Source of the DNA: UBA5066 sp048500275
GTDB lineage: Bacteria > Acidobacteriota > Thermoanaerobaculia > UBA5066
DNA: 64,000 bases
Direction: 5' to 3'
NCBI GenBank assembly: GCA_048500275.1
Contig: JASNYI010000001.1
Span: 496,001-560,000 of the forward strand
Under the pieces are notes generated by a model, which saw only the letters and a program-made list of their open reading frames with translations, made no database searches and had not been told where the DNA came from. The position numbers and the translations under genes are program-made. The stretch's first letter is position 1, and every line of letters starts with the position of its first letter. Shown in pieces: positions 1 through 8,944 of this stretch.

Positions 1-176
1 GCGGACGGCGACGCCGGGGAGCAGAGGACCTCCTCGGGGTCGACACCCCACCGGCCGTCGGGCACCGGCCCGACGAGGTCGCGGCCTTCGGCGACGGCCT
101 TCCAGAGCGCGGAAGGGTCCAGGGCGCCGGGCAGGACACACGCCCGCCCGACGACGGCGATGGGACCGAACGGCAT
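1..176 (-). CDS. Ketosynthase protein, N-terminal part only (PfaC/Pfa3-like)
   Basis: Only the first 58 codons lie in the window; the gene runs off the left edge. The protein starts MPFGPIAVVGRACVLPGALD and continues with a W-K-A-V and a VPDGRWGVD segment, which is the N-terminal signature of a beta-ketoacyl synthase domain (IAVVG..PG..W..i..G.d.i..vP..RW). The ATG lies 3 nt after the TGA of the large synthase gene upstream, so the two are cotranscribed. In myxobacterial PUFA synthase loci the KS-CLF protein Pfa3 follows Pfa2 in exactly this position; assignment to that role is inferred from context and not from the domains, which are out of view. Confidence 0.75.
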   Translation of the reverse strand, partial: MPFGPIAVVGRACVLPGALDPSALWKAVAEGRDLVGPVPDGRWGVDPEEVLCSPASPS

Positions 177-179
177 CGA

Positions 180-3100
180 TCAGGCCTTGCCGTTCGCGAC
201 CGGGTACGTGTGCGTCTCGACTCCCGTCAGCTCGGCCACCGGCCGCCCCTCGTCGTCGGAGAGGAGGACGTCGGTCGTGACCGAGAGGCTCCCGACCTTC
301 CGCCTGTGGGCGGTCGCGGTGAGAAGCCCCTCGCCAGGCGCCCGGAAGGCGCGCAGGCGGCCGATCGTCGTCGGCAGGCTCGCTCCCCCGAGCATCCGGT
401 GGCCGTAGAGGACGGCGACCTGGAGGCCGCCGTCGAGCGCCGCCGCGTCGAGCTGCCACGGGCCGTGCTCCCAGCCCGCGCTGGAGACGCCGCGCACGCG
501 GCCGCCCGCGCCGTGGTCCGAGATTCCGTCCATCTCCTCGATCAGCTCGAACGCGTCGCGGTGGAAGAGGAGGTCGTCGTAGATCTCCTCCCCCTCCCAG
601 GCGTCGAGCGGCGGGTGCGGTGAGGCTTCTCCCGGCGTCGCGGGCTCTCTCGAGAGCTCCGCGCGGGCGCTGTAGTGGTGCGTCCCGCCCGCCCCGCGCA
701 TGTCGAGCTGCAGCTCCCGGCCGCCGTTCCCCGGGAGCGGGCGCGCCTCGATCACGAAGCGGTCGCCGCCGTTGTCGAAGCCGCCGAGCCGGATCCCCTT
801 CAGCACCTTCAGGTCGTGGAGCGCGGCGAGGGAGTACCCGGGGCGCAGCCCGCGCGCGGCCCTTGCGAACCACTCGGCCGCGAGGACGACCGGGACGACC
901 GGCGTGCCGTTGATGGCGTGCCCCGCGAGGTACCCGTGGCTCCGCCGCGCGACCTTCAGCTCCAGCGCGTCGACGCGCGCGTCGGCGCCCGCGACGAGGA
1001 GAGCCTCGGCTCGCGGCTCGCCTCCGAGGACGAGCTCGACCACCGACCGGCTCGAACCGCGAACCTCGTCCGCGAACATCCGGGCGCCGTTCGCGAGGGG
1101 GATCATCGGGACGCCGAGAGAGGCGAAGCGCTCCTTCAGCTGCGGCGTCACCATCCCGGCCTCCCACGGCCCCCACCCGAGCGACTTCACGAGGAGGCCG
1201 GGACGACGCCGGGCCTCGGCCCACGCCACCTTCGCGAGGACCTCGTTGGCCATCGCGTAGTCGGCCTGGCCCGTGTTGCCGCACCGGGCCGAGACCGAGG
1301 AGAAGACGCAGAGGAGCTTCAGCGGGTCGCCCTGGGTCGCCGCGAGGAGCGCGCGGAGCCCCTCGACCTTCGTGTCGAAGACGCGGTCGAACTGCTCGTC
1401 CGTCTTGCCGGAGATCTTCCGGTCCGCGAGCACCCCCGCCGCGTGGACGACGCCCGCGACCGGACCCCACTCCTCGCGCACGCGCTCGAGGACGAGAGAG
1501 AGCTCGCGCGCGCCTGCGACGTTCACCGCCTCGTACCGCGCCTCGCTCCCGGCCGCCTCGAGCGCGGCGAGCGTCGAACGGATCTCGCGGCAGGCGAGGA
1601 CGTCGCGGACGCGCGCCCCGAGCTCGGCGGGAGCGGGACTCTCCCCCGCGGCCCGCGCGGCCGCGAGGAGCGCCTTCTTGAGCGCCGTCTCGTCGGCGGC
1701 CCCGCGGCAGCAGGCAGGTTCTTCCGCAAGCGCGGTTCGTCCCAGGAGGACGAAGCGCGCCTTCGAGTCGCGGGCCCACTCCACGAGGCACGCCGAGGTC
1801 ACGCCGCGCGCGCCCCCCGAGACGACGACGACGTCGCCGGGACCGATCACGGGCTCTCCCGGCTCGACGTCCCGCTTCACGCTCCTGAGCGTGAACCGCC
1901 CACCCGCGGCCGGCAGGGCCACCTCGATCTCGCCTCCCCCGTGGAGGAGCTCGTCGGCGAGCGCGCGCGCGATCTCGTCCGCGCCGCGCCCCTTCCGCTC
2001 GACGTCGATCGCCTTCACCGACGCCCGCGGCCACTCCTGGCTCGCCGTCTTGACGAGGGCCGGGAGGCCCGAGAGCCATGCGCGGCCCTCGTCCATCGCT
2101 CCCATCCCGAACGCCGCGCCCGTGTCCTGCGCGGTCACGAAGAGGCCCTTTCCGCCTTCGAGCGTGGGGGCAAGGCTGCGCGCCACGCGGAACGCCTCGC
2201 GGTTCACGGCGATCGCCTCGTCGAGCCCGCGCACCTCGCAGAGGCCTCCGAGGTAGACGACCGCCGTCGCGCCGTCCGGGACGGCGGCCGTCGCCCGCGC
2301 GTTCACGCCGCGCCGCGCGAGCTCGACCGCGAGCGCTTCGTCGAGCGCGCCGCCGCCCGTGACCCAGACCTCGCCTCCGCCCAGGAGGCCGGGCTGCGCG
2401 AGGCCCGCGGCCGGCGCCTCGATCCGCTCGAGGACGTAGCGGCCGAGCAGGGCCGGCGCCGGGTGAGAGGCCGAGCCGTCCTCCTCGCGCGGCGGTTCAA
2501 CCGCTGCGGCCGCCGCGCCGGGGCTCGCGTCGATCGCGGCCCGCGCCGGGGCCGCCACCTGCACGGGAGCGACCGGCGCCTGGCCCGCGGGGCCGCGCAT
2601 GTAGTCCACGATCGCACCGAGCGTCCGGAGCGCCGCCATGTGCGCCATGTCCACCTCCGGCAGCCCCGGCGCCTGCTCCTGCACCGCCGAGAGGATCTCG
2701 ACCCGCTTGATCGAGTCGATGCCGAGGTCTCCCTCGAGGTCCATTCCGAGGTTCAGCATGTCGGCCGGGTAGCCCGTCTTCTCGGCCACCACGGCGAGAA
2801 TCAGCGCCTGGAGGTCCACGGGCGTGGAGGTCGGCGCGTCCGGCGCCGTCACGCTCGCGCCCGCGGCGTCGGCCGGGGCGGCGAGGCCCCGCATGTAGTC
2901 CACGATCGCACCGAGGGTCCGGAGCGCTGCCATGTGCGCCATGTCCAACTTCGGCAGCCCCGGCGCCTGCTCCTGCAACGCCGAGAGAATCTCGACCCGC
3001 TTGATCGAGTCGACGCCGAGGTCTCCCTCGAGGTCCATCCCGAGGTTCAGCATGTCGGCCGGGTAGCCCGTCTTCTCGGCCACCACCGACAGCATCAGCG

Positions 3101-6100
3101 CGTGGAGGTCCACCGCCGCGGCGGGGCGCTCGGGCACGGGCGACGCGACGGCGGAGACGGTGGTCGCGGACGGCACGACATACGCCGCGATCGTCCTGGA
3201 CGCGATGACGGGCTCGGGGCGAGGGGCGACGGGTTCGGGCCGATGGGCCGCGAGCGCGGGAACCGACGTCATCGCCACCGGTGCGGGTGGGATGGCTGCC
3301 TCCGGAACGGCCCGCAGCGGGGTTTCGACGGCCAGGGGCGCGACCGGCCGCGCGAGCGTCGGCTGGACGTGCGGCAGGCCGGCCGGCAGCGCGTACCCCA
3401 TCGCCGAGAGCCCTGCGAAACCCGCCTCGGCAACGCGGAGGTAGGCCGCGTGGCTCTCGGCCATCGCCCGCTGGAACACGGAGTGCGCTTCAGCCGTCTG
3501 GCGCTGGCTCTCCTGGAAGGCGAGGACCCAGGCGGAGGGGCCGGCGGCGGGAGCTGGTGCAGCGAACGGCACGGGTGCAGGCAGAGGCGTCGATGCCGCT
3601 GCCGGCGGCGGCGCCGAGGCTGGCGCCGGTGCCTGGGCCGCAGCCGAAAGGGAAGCGTTCAGCGGATTCACGGTCTCGGCCTTCGACGTCACGGGCTCCT
3701 CCACGGGGGCGGCTGCCGGCCGCGGCGGGTTGGGGGCGGGCAGGTCCCGGGCGCCTCCCGGCGGGGGGTAGACCTTGCCGTAGTTGCTTCCGCAGATCGC
3801 GACGGCGAGCTTCGGCGCGGGCGCGCCCGCGGCCGTCGCGCTCTCGCGGTACTCCTCGAAGAGGCGGGCGGGTTCCATCGGGACACCCGCCGCCGCGAGG
3901 CGCACGAGGCCGAGGAGGAGCGACTCGACGCCCCCCTTCCCCTTGCGGTCGAGGCTCACGGCGGCGTGGGGCCTCCCGTCGAGGATCGCGCCCACGAGGC
4001 CCGTGAGGACCGACGCCGGGCCGACCTCCACGAACGTCCGGGCTCCCGCCTCGTACATCGCCTCGACCATCTCGACGAAGCGGACGGGTCTGGCGATCTG
4101 GGCGGCGAGGGCCGCGCGCAGCGAGCCGGGCTCCTCCGCGTGGGGGGCGGCGGTGGAGTTGGAGTAGACCGGGATCCGGGGCGGCTCGAACGCGACGCCT
4201 TCGAGGAACCGCGCGAACGGCTCGCACGAGGCCGAGACGACCCCGGAGTGGAAGGCGGTCGCCACCGGGAGGCGCCGCGCGGTGATCCCCTCGGCCGCGA
4301 GCCTGCCCTCGAGCTCCTCGACGGCGTCGGAGGGTCCCGACACGACGACCTGCGCGGGGCCGTTGTGGTTCGCCACGACGACGCGAGGCGCGAGGCGCGC
4401 GAGAAGCTCTCGCGCCCTTTCGACCGGGAGCGTCAGGGCGGACATCGCCCCGGGAATCGAGGCTGCCTCGGCCATCAGCTCGCCGCGGCGCCGCGCCACC
4501 GCGAGGACGTCGTCCGCGCCGAGGACGCCCGCGGCGTGGAGGGCCACGACCTCGCCGAAGCTGTGCCCGCCCACGAGGTCGGGGGTGATCCCGAGGCGCT
4601 CGAGGAGCGAGAGCAGAGAGAGAGACGCGCAGCCGATCGCCGGCTGCGCCCAGGACGTCTTCGTCAGGCGCTCGCTGTCGCGGCGCCCCTTCCCGGAACC
4701 GAACCCCGGCCGGGGGAAGACGACCTCGTGGAGCGGCGTCCCTTCCTCGAACGCGACGTCCGCCGCGCGGTCCCACGGCTCCCGCGCCGCCTCGAAGGCC
4801 ATCGCGAGCTCCGCGCCCATCCCGAGGTACTGACTTCCCTGCCCCGGGAAGAGGAAGGCGACCTTGCCCGCCGATTCGCCGAGACCGAAGGCGCTCCCGT
4901 CGGGAAGCGCGAAGGGGCGGGACGGCGCCTCCTCGATCCGCTTCGCGGCCGCTTCGAGCTTCGCTGCGAGGTCGGCCCCGCTCGTCGCGACGAGGGCGAG
5001 GCGCGCCGCCGCGCGGGCGTCGTACGCCCTCAGGCTCGCGCGGGCGAGGACGTCGAAGGACGCGCCCGAACGCGCCCCGGCCGCGAGGTCGCGCGCCTTT
5101 CGGGCGACGTCGGCTGCGTCGGCGCCACAGGCGATGACGAGCTGCCGGCCGAGGGTCGGAAGCCGCTCCGCGCGCGGGGCCGGACCCCGGTACTCCTCGA
5201 GCGCCACGTGGAAGTTGGAGCCCCCGAAGCCGAAGGCGCTGACGGAGGCGCGGCGCGGGTGGTCTCCCCCGCGAATCCAGGGGCGCGCCTCGGTGCTCAG
5301 GTAGAACGGGCTCTCCTCGAGGTTCAGCTTCGGGTTCGGGGCGTCGATCTTGATGCTCGGCGGGAGGACCCGGTGGTGGAGCGCCATGACGGCCTTGAAG
5401 AGGCCAGCGGCCCCGGCGGCGGCCTTGGCGTGGCCGATCTGGCTCTTGACCGAGCCGAGCGCGCACCACTGCCGATCGCTCCTCCCGCTCTCCGCGAAGA
5501 CGCTCCGGAGCCCCTCGAACTCGGCCACGTCGCCGGCCTTCGTCCCGGTCCCGTGCGCTTCCACGAGCTCGACGGTCTCGGGGCCGTAGCCCCCGAGCGC
5601 GTAGGCCCGGCGGAGCGCCTTCGCCTGCCCCTCCGGGACGGGCGCGTAGACGCTCTTCGAGCGGCCGTCCGAGGAGGTGCCGACGCCGCGGATCACGGCG
5701 TAGATCCGGTCCCCGTCGCGCTCGGCGTCCGCGAGCCGGCGGAGGGCGACCATCCCCAGCCCCTCGCCCAGCATCGTGCCGTCGGCCCTGTCGCTGAAGG
5801 GGCGGCAGTCGCCGCTCGGCGAGAGCGCCGGGGTCTTGGAGAAGCACATGAACATGAAGATGTCGTTCAGCGTGTCGACGCCCCCCGAGATCACGAGGTC
5901 GCTGTGCCCGAGCTGCAGCTCGGCCACGGCCATCGAGAGCGCGCTGAACGTCGAGGCGCAGGCGGCGTCGGTGACGCAGTTCGTCCCGCCGAGGTCGAGG
6001 CGGTTCGCGATGCGCCCGGCGACGACGTTGCCGAGGAGGCCGGGAAACGTCGCCTCCTGCCACGGGACGTAGTGCGAGGCGATCCGGTCGCAGATCCCCT

Positions 6101-6590
6101 TCACCTCGTCCTCGGGCACGCCGGCCTCGCGCAGCGCCTTCACCCAGACGGGGCGCTGGAGGCGGCCGATCATCGTGGAGAGAAGCTCCTGGGCGCTCGT
6201 GACGCCGAGGATCACCGAGACGCGCGAGCGGTCGAGCGTGCCGATCCGCTCGCGGGCGGCGTCCTCGAGGACCTTCTGCGCCAGGATGAGCGCGAGGAGC
6301 TGCGAGGTGTCCGTCGCCGGGATCGTCGAGGGGGGAACGCCCCACCCGAGCGCGTCGAAGTCGACCGGGTCGAGGAAGGCGCCGCGGCGCGCGTAGGTCT
6401 TGTCGGGGGCCGAAGGGTCCGGGTCGTAGTAGTCCTCGACGAGCCAGTGGCTCGCGGGGACGTCCCGGATCAGGTCGGCGCCTGCGAGGATGTCGCGCCA
6501 GAAGCCGGTGGCGTCGATCGAGCCGGGGAAGAGGGCGCTGACGCCCACGACGGCGATCGGCTGGCGGTTCGGGGAGTCGTCTCGGGTCAT
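180..6590 (-). CDS. PfaA/Pfa2-like polyunsaturated fatty acid (type I polyketide) synthase, KS-AT-ACP-ACP-KR-DH
   Basis: A 2136-residue iterative multienzyme. Domains in order: ketosynthase 10-465 (active Cys211 in DAACAST, His346 in EAHGTGT, His387 in GHAKAA); acyl/malonyl transferase about 575-885 (GQGS near 583, nucleophile Ser677 in GHSFGE); an Ala/Pro-rich linker about 945-1150; two acyl carrier domains with phosphopantetheine serines 1195 and 1293 in GDLGVDSIKR and GDLGIDSIKR; ketoreductase about 1580-1860 (SGGARGVTS, Tyr1778 in QADYAMAN); and a C-terminal hot-dog dehydratase-like region from about 1880 with HGYLAGH. This is the PfaA (Pfa2) architecture, which normally has 2-9 ACPs, so two is at the low end. 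It lies 34 nt after the pfaD-like gene and 3 nt before another KS gene. Product could be a PUFA or another polyene/secondary lipid. Confidence 0.9.
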   Translation of the reverse strand: MTRDDSPNRQPIAVVGVSALFPGSIDATGFWRDILAGADLIRDVPASHWLVEDYYDPDPSAPDKTYARRGAFLDPVDFDALGWGVPPSTIPATDTSQLLALILAQKVLEDAARERIGTLDRSRVSVILGVTSAQELLSTMIGRLQRPVWVKALREAGVPEDEVKGICDRIASHYVPWQEATFPGLLGNVVAGRIANRLDLGGTNCVTDAACASTFSALSMAVAELQLGHSDLVISGGVDTLNDIFMFMCFSKTPALSPSGDCRPFSDRADGTMLGEGLGMVALRRLADAERDGDRIYAVIRGVGTSSDGRSKSVYAPVPEGQAKALRRAYALGGYGPETVELVEAHGTGTKAGDVAEFEGLRSVFAESGRSDRQWCALGSVKSQIGHAKAAAGAAGLFKAVMALHHRVLPPSIKIDAPNPKLNLEESPFYLSTEARPWIRGGDHPRRASVSAFGFGGSNFHVALEEYRGPAPRAERLPTLGRQLVIACGADAADVARKARDLAAGARSGASFDVLARASLRAYDARAAARLALVATSGADLAAKLEAAAKRIEEAPSRPFALPDGSAFGLGESAGKVAFLFPGQGSQYLGMGAELAMAFEAAREPWDRAADVAFEEGTPLHEVVFPRPGFGSGKGRRDSERLTKTSWAQPAIGCASLSLLSLLERLGITPDLVGGHSFGEVVALHAAGVLGADDVLAVARRRGELMAEAASIPGAMSALTLPVERARELLARLAPRVVVANHNGPAQVVVSGPSDAVEELEGRLAAEGITARRLPVATAFHSGVVSASCEPFARFLEGVAFEPPRIPVYSNSTAAPHAEEPGSLRAALAAQIARPVRFVEMVEAMYEAGARTFVEVGPASVLTGLVGAILDGRPHAAVSLDRKGKGGVESLLLGLVRLAAAGVPMEPARLFEEYRESATAAGAPAPKLAVAICGSNYGKVYPPPGGARDLPAPNPPRPAAAPVEEPVTSKAETVNPLNASLSAAAQAPAPASAPPPAAASTPLPAPVPFAAPAPAAGPSAWVLAFQESQRQTAEAHSVFQRAMAESHAAYLRVAEAGFAGLSAMGYALPAGLPHVQPTLARPVAPLAVETPLRAVPEAAIPPAPVAMTSVPALAAHRPEPVAPRPEPVIASRTIAAYVVPSATTVSAVASPVPERPAAAVDLHALMLSVVAEKTGYPADMLNLGMDLEGDLGVDSIKRVEILSALQEQAPGLPKLDMAHMAALRTLGAIVDYMRGLAAPADAAGASVTAPDAPTSTPVDLQALILAVVAEKTGYPADMLNLGMDLEGDLGIDSIKRVEILSAVQEQAPGLPEVDMAHMAALRTLGAIVDYMRGPAGQAPVAPVQVAAPARAAIDASPGAAAAAVEPPREEDGSASHPAPALLGRYVLERIEAPAAGLAQPGLLGGGEVWVTGGGALDEALAVELARRGVNARATAAVPDGATAVVYLGGLCEVRGLDEAIAVNREAFRVARSLAPTLEGGKGLFVTAQDTGAAFGMGAMDEGRAWLSGLPALVKTASQEWPRASVKAIDVERKGRGADEIARALADELLHGGGEIEVALPAAGGRFTLRSVKRDVEPGEPVIGPGDVVVVSGGARGVTSACLVEWARDSKARFVLLGRTALAEEPACCRGAADETALKKALLAAARAAGESPAPAELGARVRDVLACREIRSTLAALEAAGSEARYEAVNVAGARELSLVLERVREEWGPVAGVVHAAGVLADRKISGKTDEQFDRVFDTKVEGLRALLAATQGDPLKLLCVFSSVSARCGNTGQADYAMANEVLAKVAWAEARRRPGLLVKSLGWGPWEAGMVTPQLKERFASLGVPMIPLANGARMFADEVRGSSRSVVELVLGGEPRAEALLVAGADARVDALELKVARRSHGYLAGHAINGTPVVPVVLAAEWFARAARGLRPGYSLAALHDLKVLKGIRLGGFDNGGDRFVIEARPLPGNGGRELQLDMRGAGGTHHYSARAELSREPATPGEASPHPPLDAWEGEEIYDDLLFHRDAFELIEEMDGISDHGAGGRVRGVSSAGWEHGPWQLDAAALDGGLQVAVLYGHRMLGGASLPTTIGRLRAFRAPGEGLLTATAHRRKVGSLSVTTDVLLSDDEGRPVAELTGVETHTYPVANGKA
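2586..3110 (-). repeat. Internal tandem repeat encoding the two ACP domains
   Basis: The two carrier-protein modules of the synthase are near-identical at the DNA level with a period of about 294 bp (98 codons between the two modified serines). Blocks such as the one at 2599-2650 recur at 2893-2944 with only a few changes. This points to recent duplication or homogenisation by gene conversion, which is usual for ACP arrays of PUFA synthases. Confidence 0.75.
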
Positions 6591-6624
6591 GCGGGCCTCG
6601 CTCGGTACGGAGTGCGGGCGCGGC

Positions 6625-8244
6625 TCAGGCGAGCGGGCGCGGGCGGTAGTCGAAGGCGGAAGGGGGGACGGCGAGGCCGAACGTGCGCAGCTGCTGCGCG
6701 CGGGTCACCGCCGCGGCCCCTTCCACGAGGTTGCGTGCGACCTGGACGGCGCTCCGGCTCGGGGGCTCCTCGAGGAAGCTCCCCCGTACCCACGAGTTGA
6801 ACGCGCCCATCGCCGGGCCGCACCAGATCTGGTAGTCGTTCCGGCGGTCGTCCTGGCCGGCGATCGCCCAGCGGCTCGAGAGGCCGAGGTAGGAGCGGAA
6901 GACGAGCGCCATCCGGTGCTTCGGGTCGGCGTCGCCTCTCTCCGCCTGCCGGGGCTCCCGCTCGGCCCAGAAGGACCGCGTCGAGGCCCAGGCCTCCTCG
7001 AACGTCGCGCGAAGGAGCTCCCTCTCGACGCGCGCGCGCTCTTCGGCCGGGACGCTCTCGAACGAGGCGTTGTCGCGGTAGAGCTCGTAGAGCTTCCGCG
7101 CGCGGACGGCGAACATCGTCCCGCGCCGGAGCACCTGCACGGTGACCCCCATCTCGAACATGTCGGCGGCGGGCGCCATGATCACGTCCGCCATCCCCGC
7201 TCTCGCGAGGAGGTCGCGTCCCGTCGCCGAGAGCCCGCTCTCGACGCAGGCCTGGTTCACCGAGCCCGTCACCACGTAGGCGGCGCCGAGGGCGAAGGCC
7301 GCCGCGACCGAGGAGGGCGTCCCCAGGCCGCCCGCCGCCCCGATGCGGACGGGGCGCGCGTAGCCTCGATCGGCGGCGATCCGATCCCTCAGGCCGAGGA
7401 GCGTCGGCAGGAGCGCCGTCAGCGGGCGGTTGTCGGTGTGCCCGCCCGAGTCCGCCTCGGCCGTGACGTCCTCGGCCAGCGGCAGCCGGGCCGCGAGACC
7501 CGCTTCGGCAGGCGTGAGCCGGCCGTTCTCGACGAGCGCGCGGAGGATCTCTCCCGGCGGGGGCTCGAGGAAGCGGACGGCGACCTCCTCGCGCGAGACC
7601 TTCGCGAAGAGGTGGTTGCGGCGCCGGATCCGCCCCGAGGGCTCCTCGACGAGCCCGCTCGCGGCGTAACGGACCACGGCCGGCGTGAGGGCCATGTAGG
7701 CGGAGGCCTCGACCCGCCGCACCCCGCGCTCGAGGTAGAGGCCCGCCACGGCCTCCTCGAGGGCCGGCTCGTGCGGGCTGTGAATCAGGTTCGCGCCCCA
7801 GGGGAGGCCCGCGGGGTCGAGCTCGCTCCGCAGCTCCTCGAGCGCGGATTCCACGCGCCCGAGGGAGAGCCCGGCGGCGCCGAAGAAACCGAGGAACCCG
7901 TTCCTCGCCATCTCGGTCACGAGGCGGACGGAGGCGATGCCGTTCGCCATCGACCCGGTCACGTAGGGGAAGCGGGTGCCGTGGGCCTCGCAGAACGAAC
8001 GGTCGCCGAGCCACTCGGGGTAGAGCGGCGGGAGCGAGGCGAGCAGCGCCCAGGTCTCCCCGTGGCCGTTCCGGGAGGCATCCAGGACCTCCCCGCCGAC
8101 GCCGAGCCCGAGCCGGCCGGCGGGGTCCCGCACCACGTGGCTCGTCGTCCGGACCTCGAGGACGGCCTCGCCGAGCTCGCCCGGGCTGAAGGCGGGAGCC
8201 TGTTCCGCCGGACGCCAGCGGTGCGGGAGGGAGTCAGCGGTCAT
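6625..8244 (-). CDS. PfaD-like trans-acting enoyl reductase (Pfa1)
   Basis: 539 residues from the chosen ATG. It belongs to the PfaD family of FMN-dependent, 2-nitropropane-dioxygenase-like TIM barrels that reduce enoyl-ACP in trans for PUFA and trans-AT polyketide synthases. Visible family features are the N-terminal TTSHVVRD segment, GSMANGIASVRLV, the FFGAAGLSLGRVE stretch, WGANLIHSPHEPALE, AGGLGTPSSVAAAFALGAAYV and the FEMGVTVQVLRRGTMFAVRA segment. A GTG 30 nt further upstream would extend the protein, but it lies inside the palindromic operator region and has no ribosome site, so the ATG preceded by GGACGA was preferred. First gene of the pfa operon, divergent from a TetR regulator. Confidence 0.9.
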   Translation of the reverse strand: MTADSLPHRWRPAEQAPAFSPGELGEAVLEVRTTSHVVRDPAGRLGLGVGGEVLDASRNGHGETWALLASLPPLYPEWLGDRSFCEAHGTRFPYVTGSMANGIASVRLVTEMARNGFLGFFGAAGLSLGRVESALEELRSELDPAGLPWGANLIHSPHEPALEEAVAGLYLERGVRRVEASAYMALTPAVVRYAASGLVEEPSGRIRRRNHLFAKVSREEVAVRFLEPPPGEILRALVENGRLTPAEAGLAARLPLAEDVTAEADSGGHTDNRPLTALLPTLLGLRDRIAADRGYARPVRIGAAGGLGTPSSVAAAFALGAAYVVTGSVNQACVESGLSATGRDLLARAGMADVIMAPAADMFEMGVTVQVLRRGTMFAVRARKLYELYRDNASFESVPAEERARVERELLRATFEEAWASTRSFWAEREPRQAERGDADPKHRMALVFRSYLGLSSRWAIAGQDDRRNDYQIWCGPAMGAFNSWVRGSFLEEPPSRSAVQVARNLVEGAAAVTRAQQLRTFGLAVPPSAFDYRPRPLA

Positions 8245-8270
8245 TCGATTTCGTCCGATCTCAAAATTTG

Positions 8271-8299
8271 GCACTGAGTGGCATTTTGCACTGAGTGGC
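8271..8299. promoter_or_regulatory. Tandem palindromic operator between pfaD-like and tetR genes
   Basis: The 12-mer GCACTGAGTGGC occurs twice in direct orientation (8271-8282 and 8288-8299), 17 bp apart. Each copy has at its centre the palindrome CACT-G-AGTG. The pair lies in the short divergent spacer just before the TetR start and upstream of the fatty-acid synthase operon. Two palindromic half-sites one and a half helical turns apart are typical of TetR-family binding, so this is the best candidate operator for autoregulation and for control of the pfa operon. Inferred from position and symmetry. Confidence 0.65.
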
Positions 8300-8311
8300 G
8301 GTTATATCCTC

Positions 8312-8917
8312 GTGGAAATGAAAAGGCCACCTCCCCTTCGAGAGAGGAAGAAGGAGGCCACGCGGCGAGCCCTCCTCGCCACGGCCAACCGGCTCTTTCA
8401 CGCGAAAGGGTTCGAGGCGACGACGATCGACGAAATCTGCGAGGAGGTCGGCGTCAGCCGGCGGACGTTCTTCCGCTATTTCGCCAACAAGGAGGCGCTC
8501 GTCTTCCCGCACCGGAACGAACGGCTCGAGCACTTCCTGGGATACCTGCGAAGCGCCCCGCCGGACGAGAAGCCCCTCGAGACGCTCCGCCGCGCGGCGC
8601 GCGCCATCGCCCCCCTGTACATGGAGAACCGGGCCCAGCTCGTCGCGCAGCAGAAGCTGATCCACACCTCCGCGGCGCTGATGGCGCGGGAACGGGAGAT
8701 CGACCGCGACTGGGAGGCGGCGATGTCGCGCGCGTTCCGCGAGCGCGCCGGCCCGGGCTACGCGTCCGAGCTGCGCGCCCGCGTCCTTGCGGGCGCGGCC
8801 ATCGGGGTCATCCGGGCCACCATGCGCCACTGGTTCGCGACGGACGGCAGGGACGACCTGGACCGGCTCGGGCGCGAGGCCCTCGACTGCCTCGAGCGCG
8901 GCTTCCCGCTCGAGTAG
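8312..8917 (+). CDS. TetR/AcrR family transcriptional regulator
   Basis: 201 residues. The N-terminal helix-turn-helix (about residues 10-60) has the family signature: KKEATRRALLATANRLFHAK, then GFEATTIDEICEEVGVSRRTFFRYFANKE in two halves. The remainder is an all-helical ligand/dimer domain without strong family markers. GTG at 8312 and ATG at 8318 are both possible starts; neither has a clear Shine-Dalgarno sequence. It is divergent from the PUFA-synthase-like operon with two palindromes in between, so it probably represses that operon and itself in response to an acyl-CoA or lipid ligand. Role inferred from position. Confidence 0.9.
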   Translation: MEMKRPPPLRERKKEATRRALLATANRLFHAKGFEATTIDEICEEVGVSRRTFFRYFANKEALVFPHRNERLEHFLGYLRSAPPDEKPLETLRRAARAIAPLYMENRAQLVAQQKLIHTSAALMAREREIDRDWEAAMSRAFRERAGPGYASELRARVLAGAAIGVIRATMRHWFATDGRDDLDRLGREALDCLERGFPLE

Positions 8918-8944
8918 ACCGCGCCTGGCCGCGCGGGCGGCGCC

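Noticed and set aside
675..6800. A 2000-codon open frame antisense to the PUFA synthase gene
   Set aside because: It is Arg/Asp/His-rich low-complexity sequence with no domain. Extreme GC3 of the real gene removes stop codons from the opposite strand.
8244..8274. GTG start 10 codons upstream of the pfaD-like ATG
   Set aside because: It lies within the palindromic operator and has no Shine-Dalgarno sequence.
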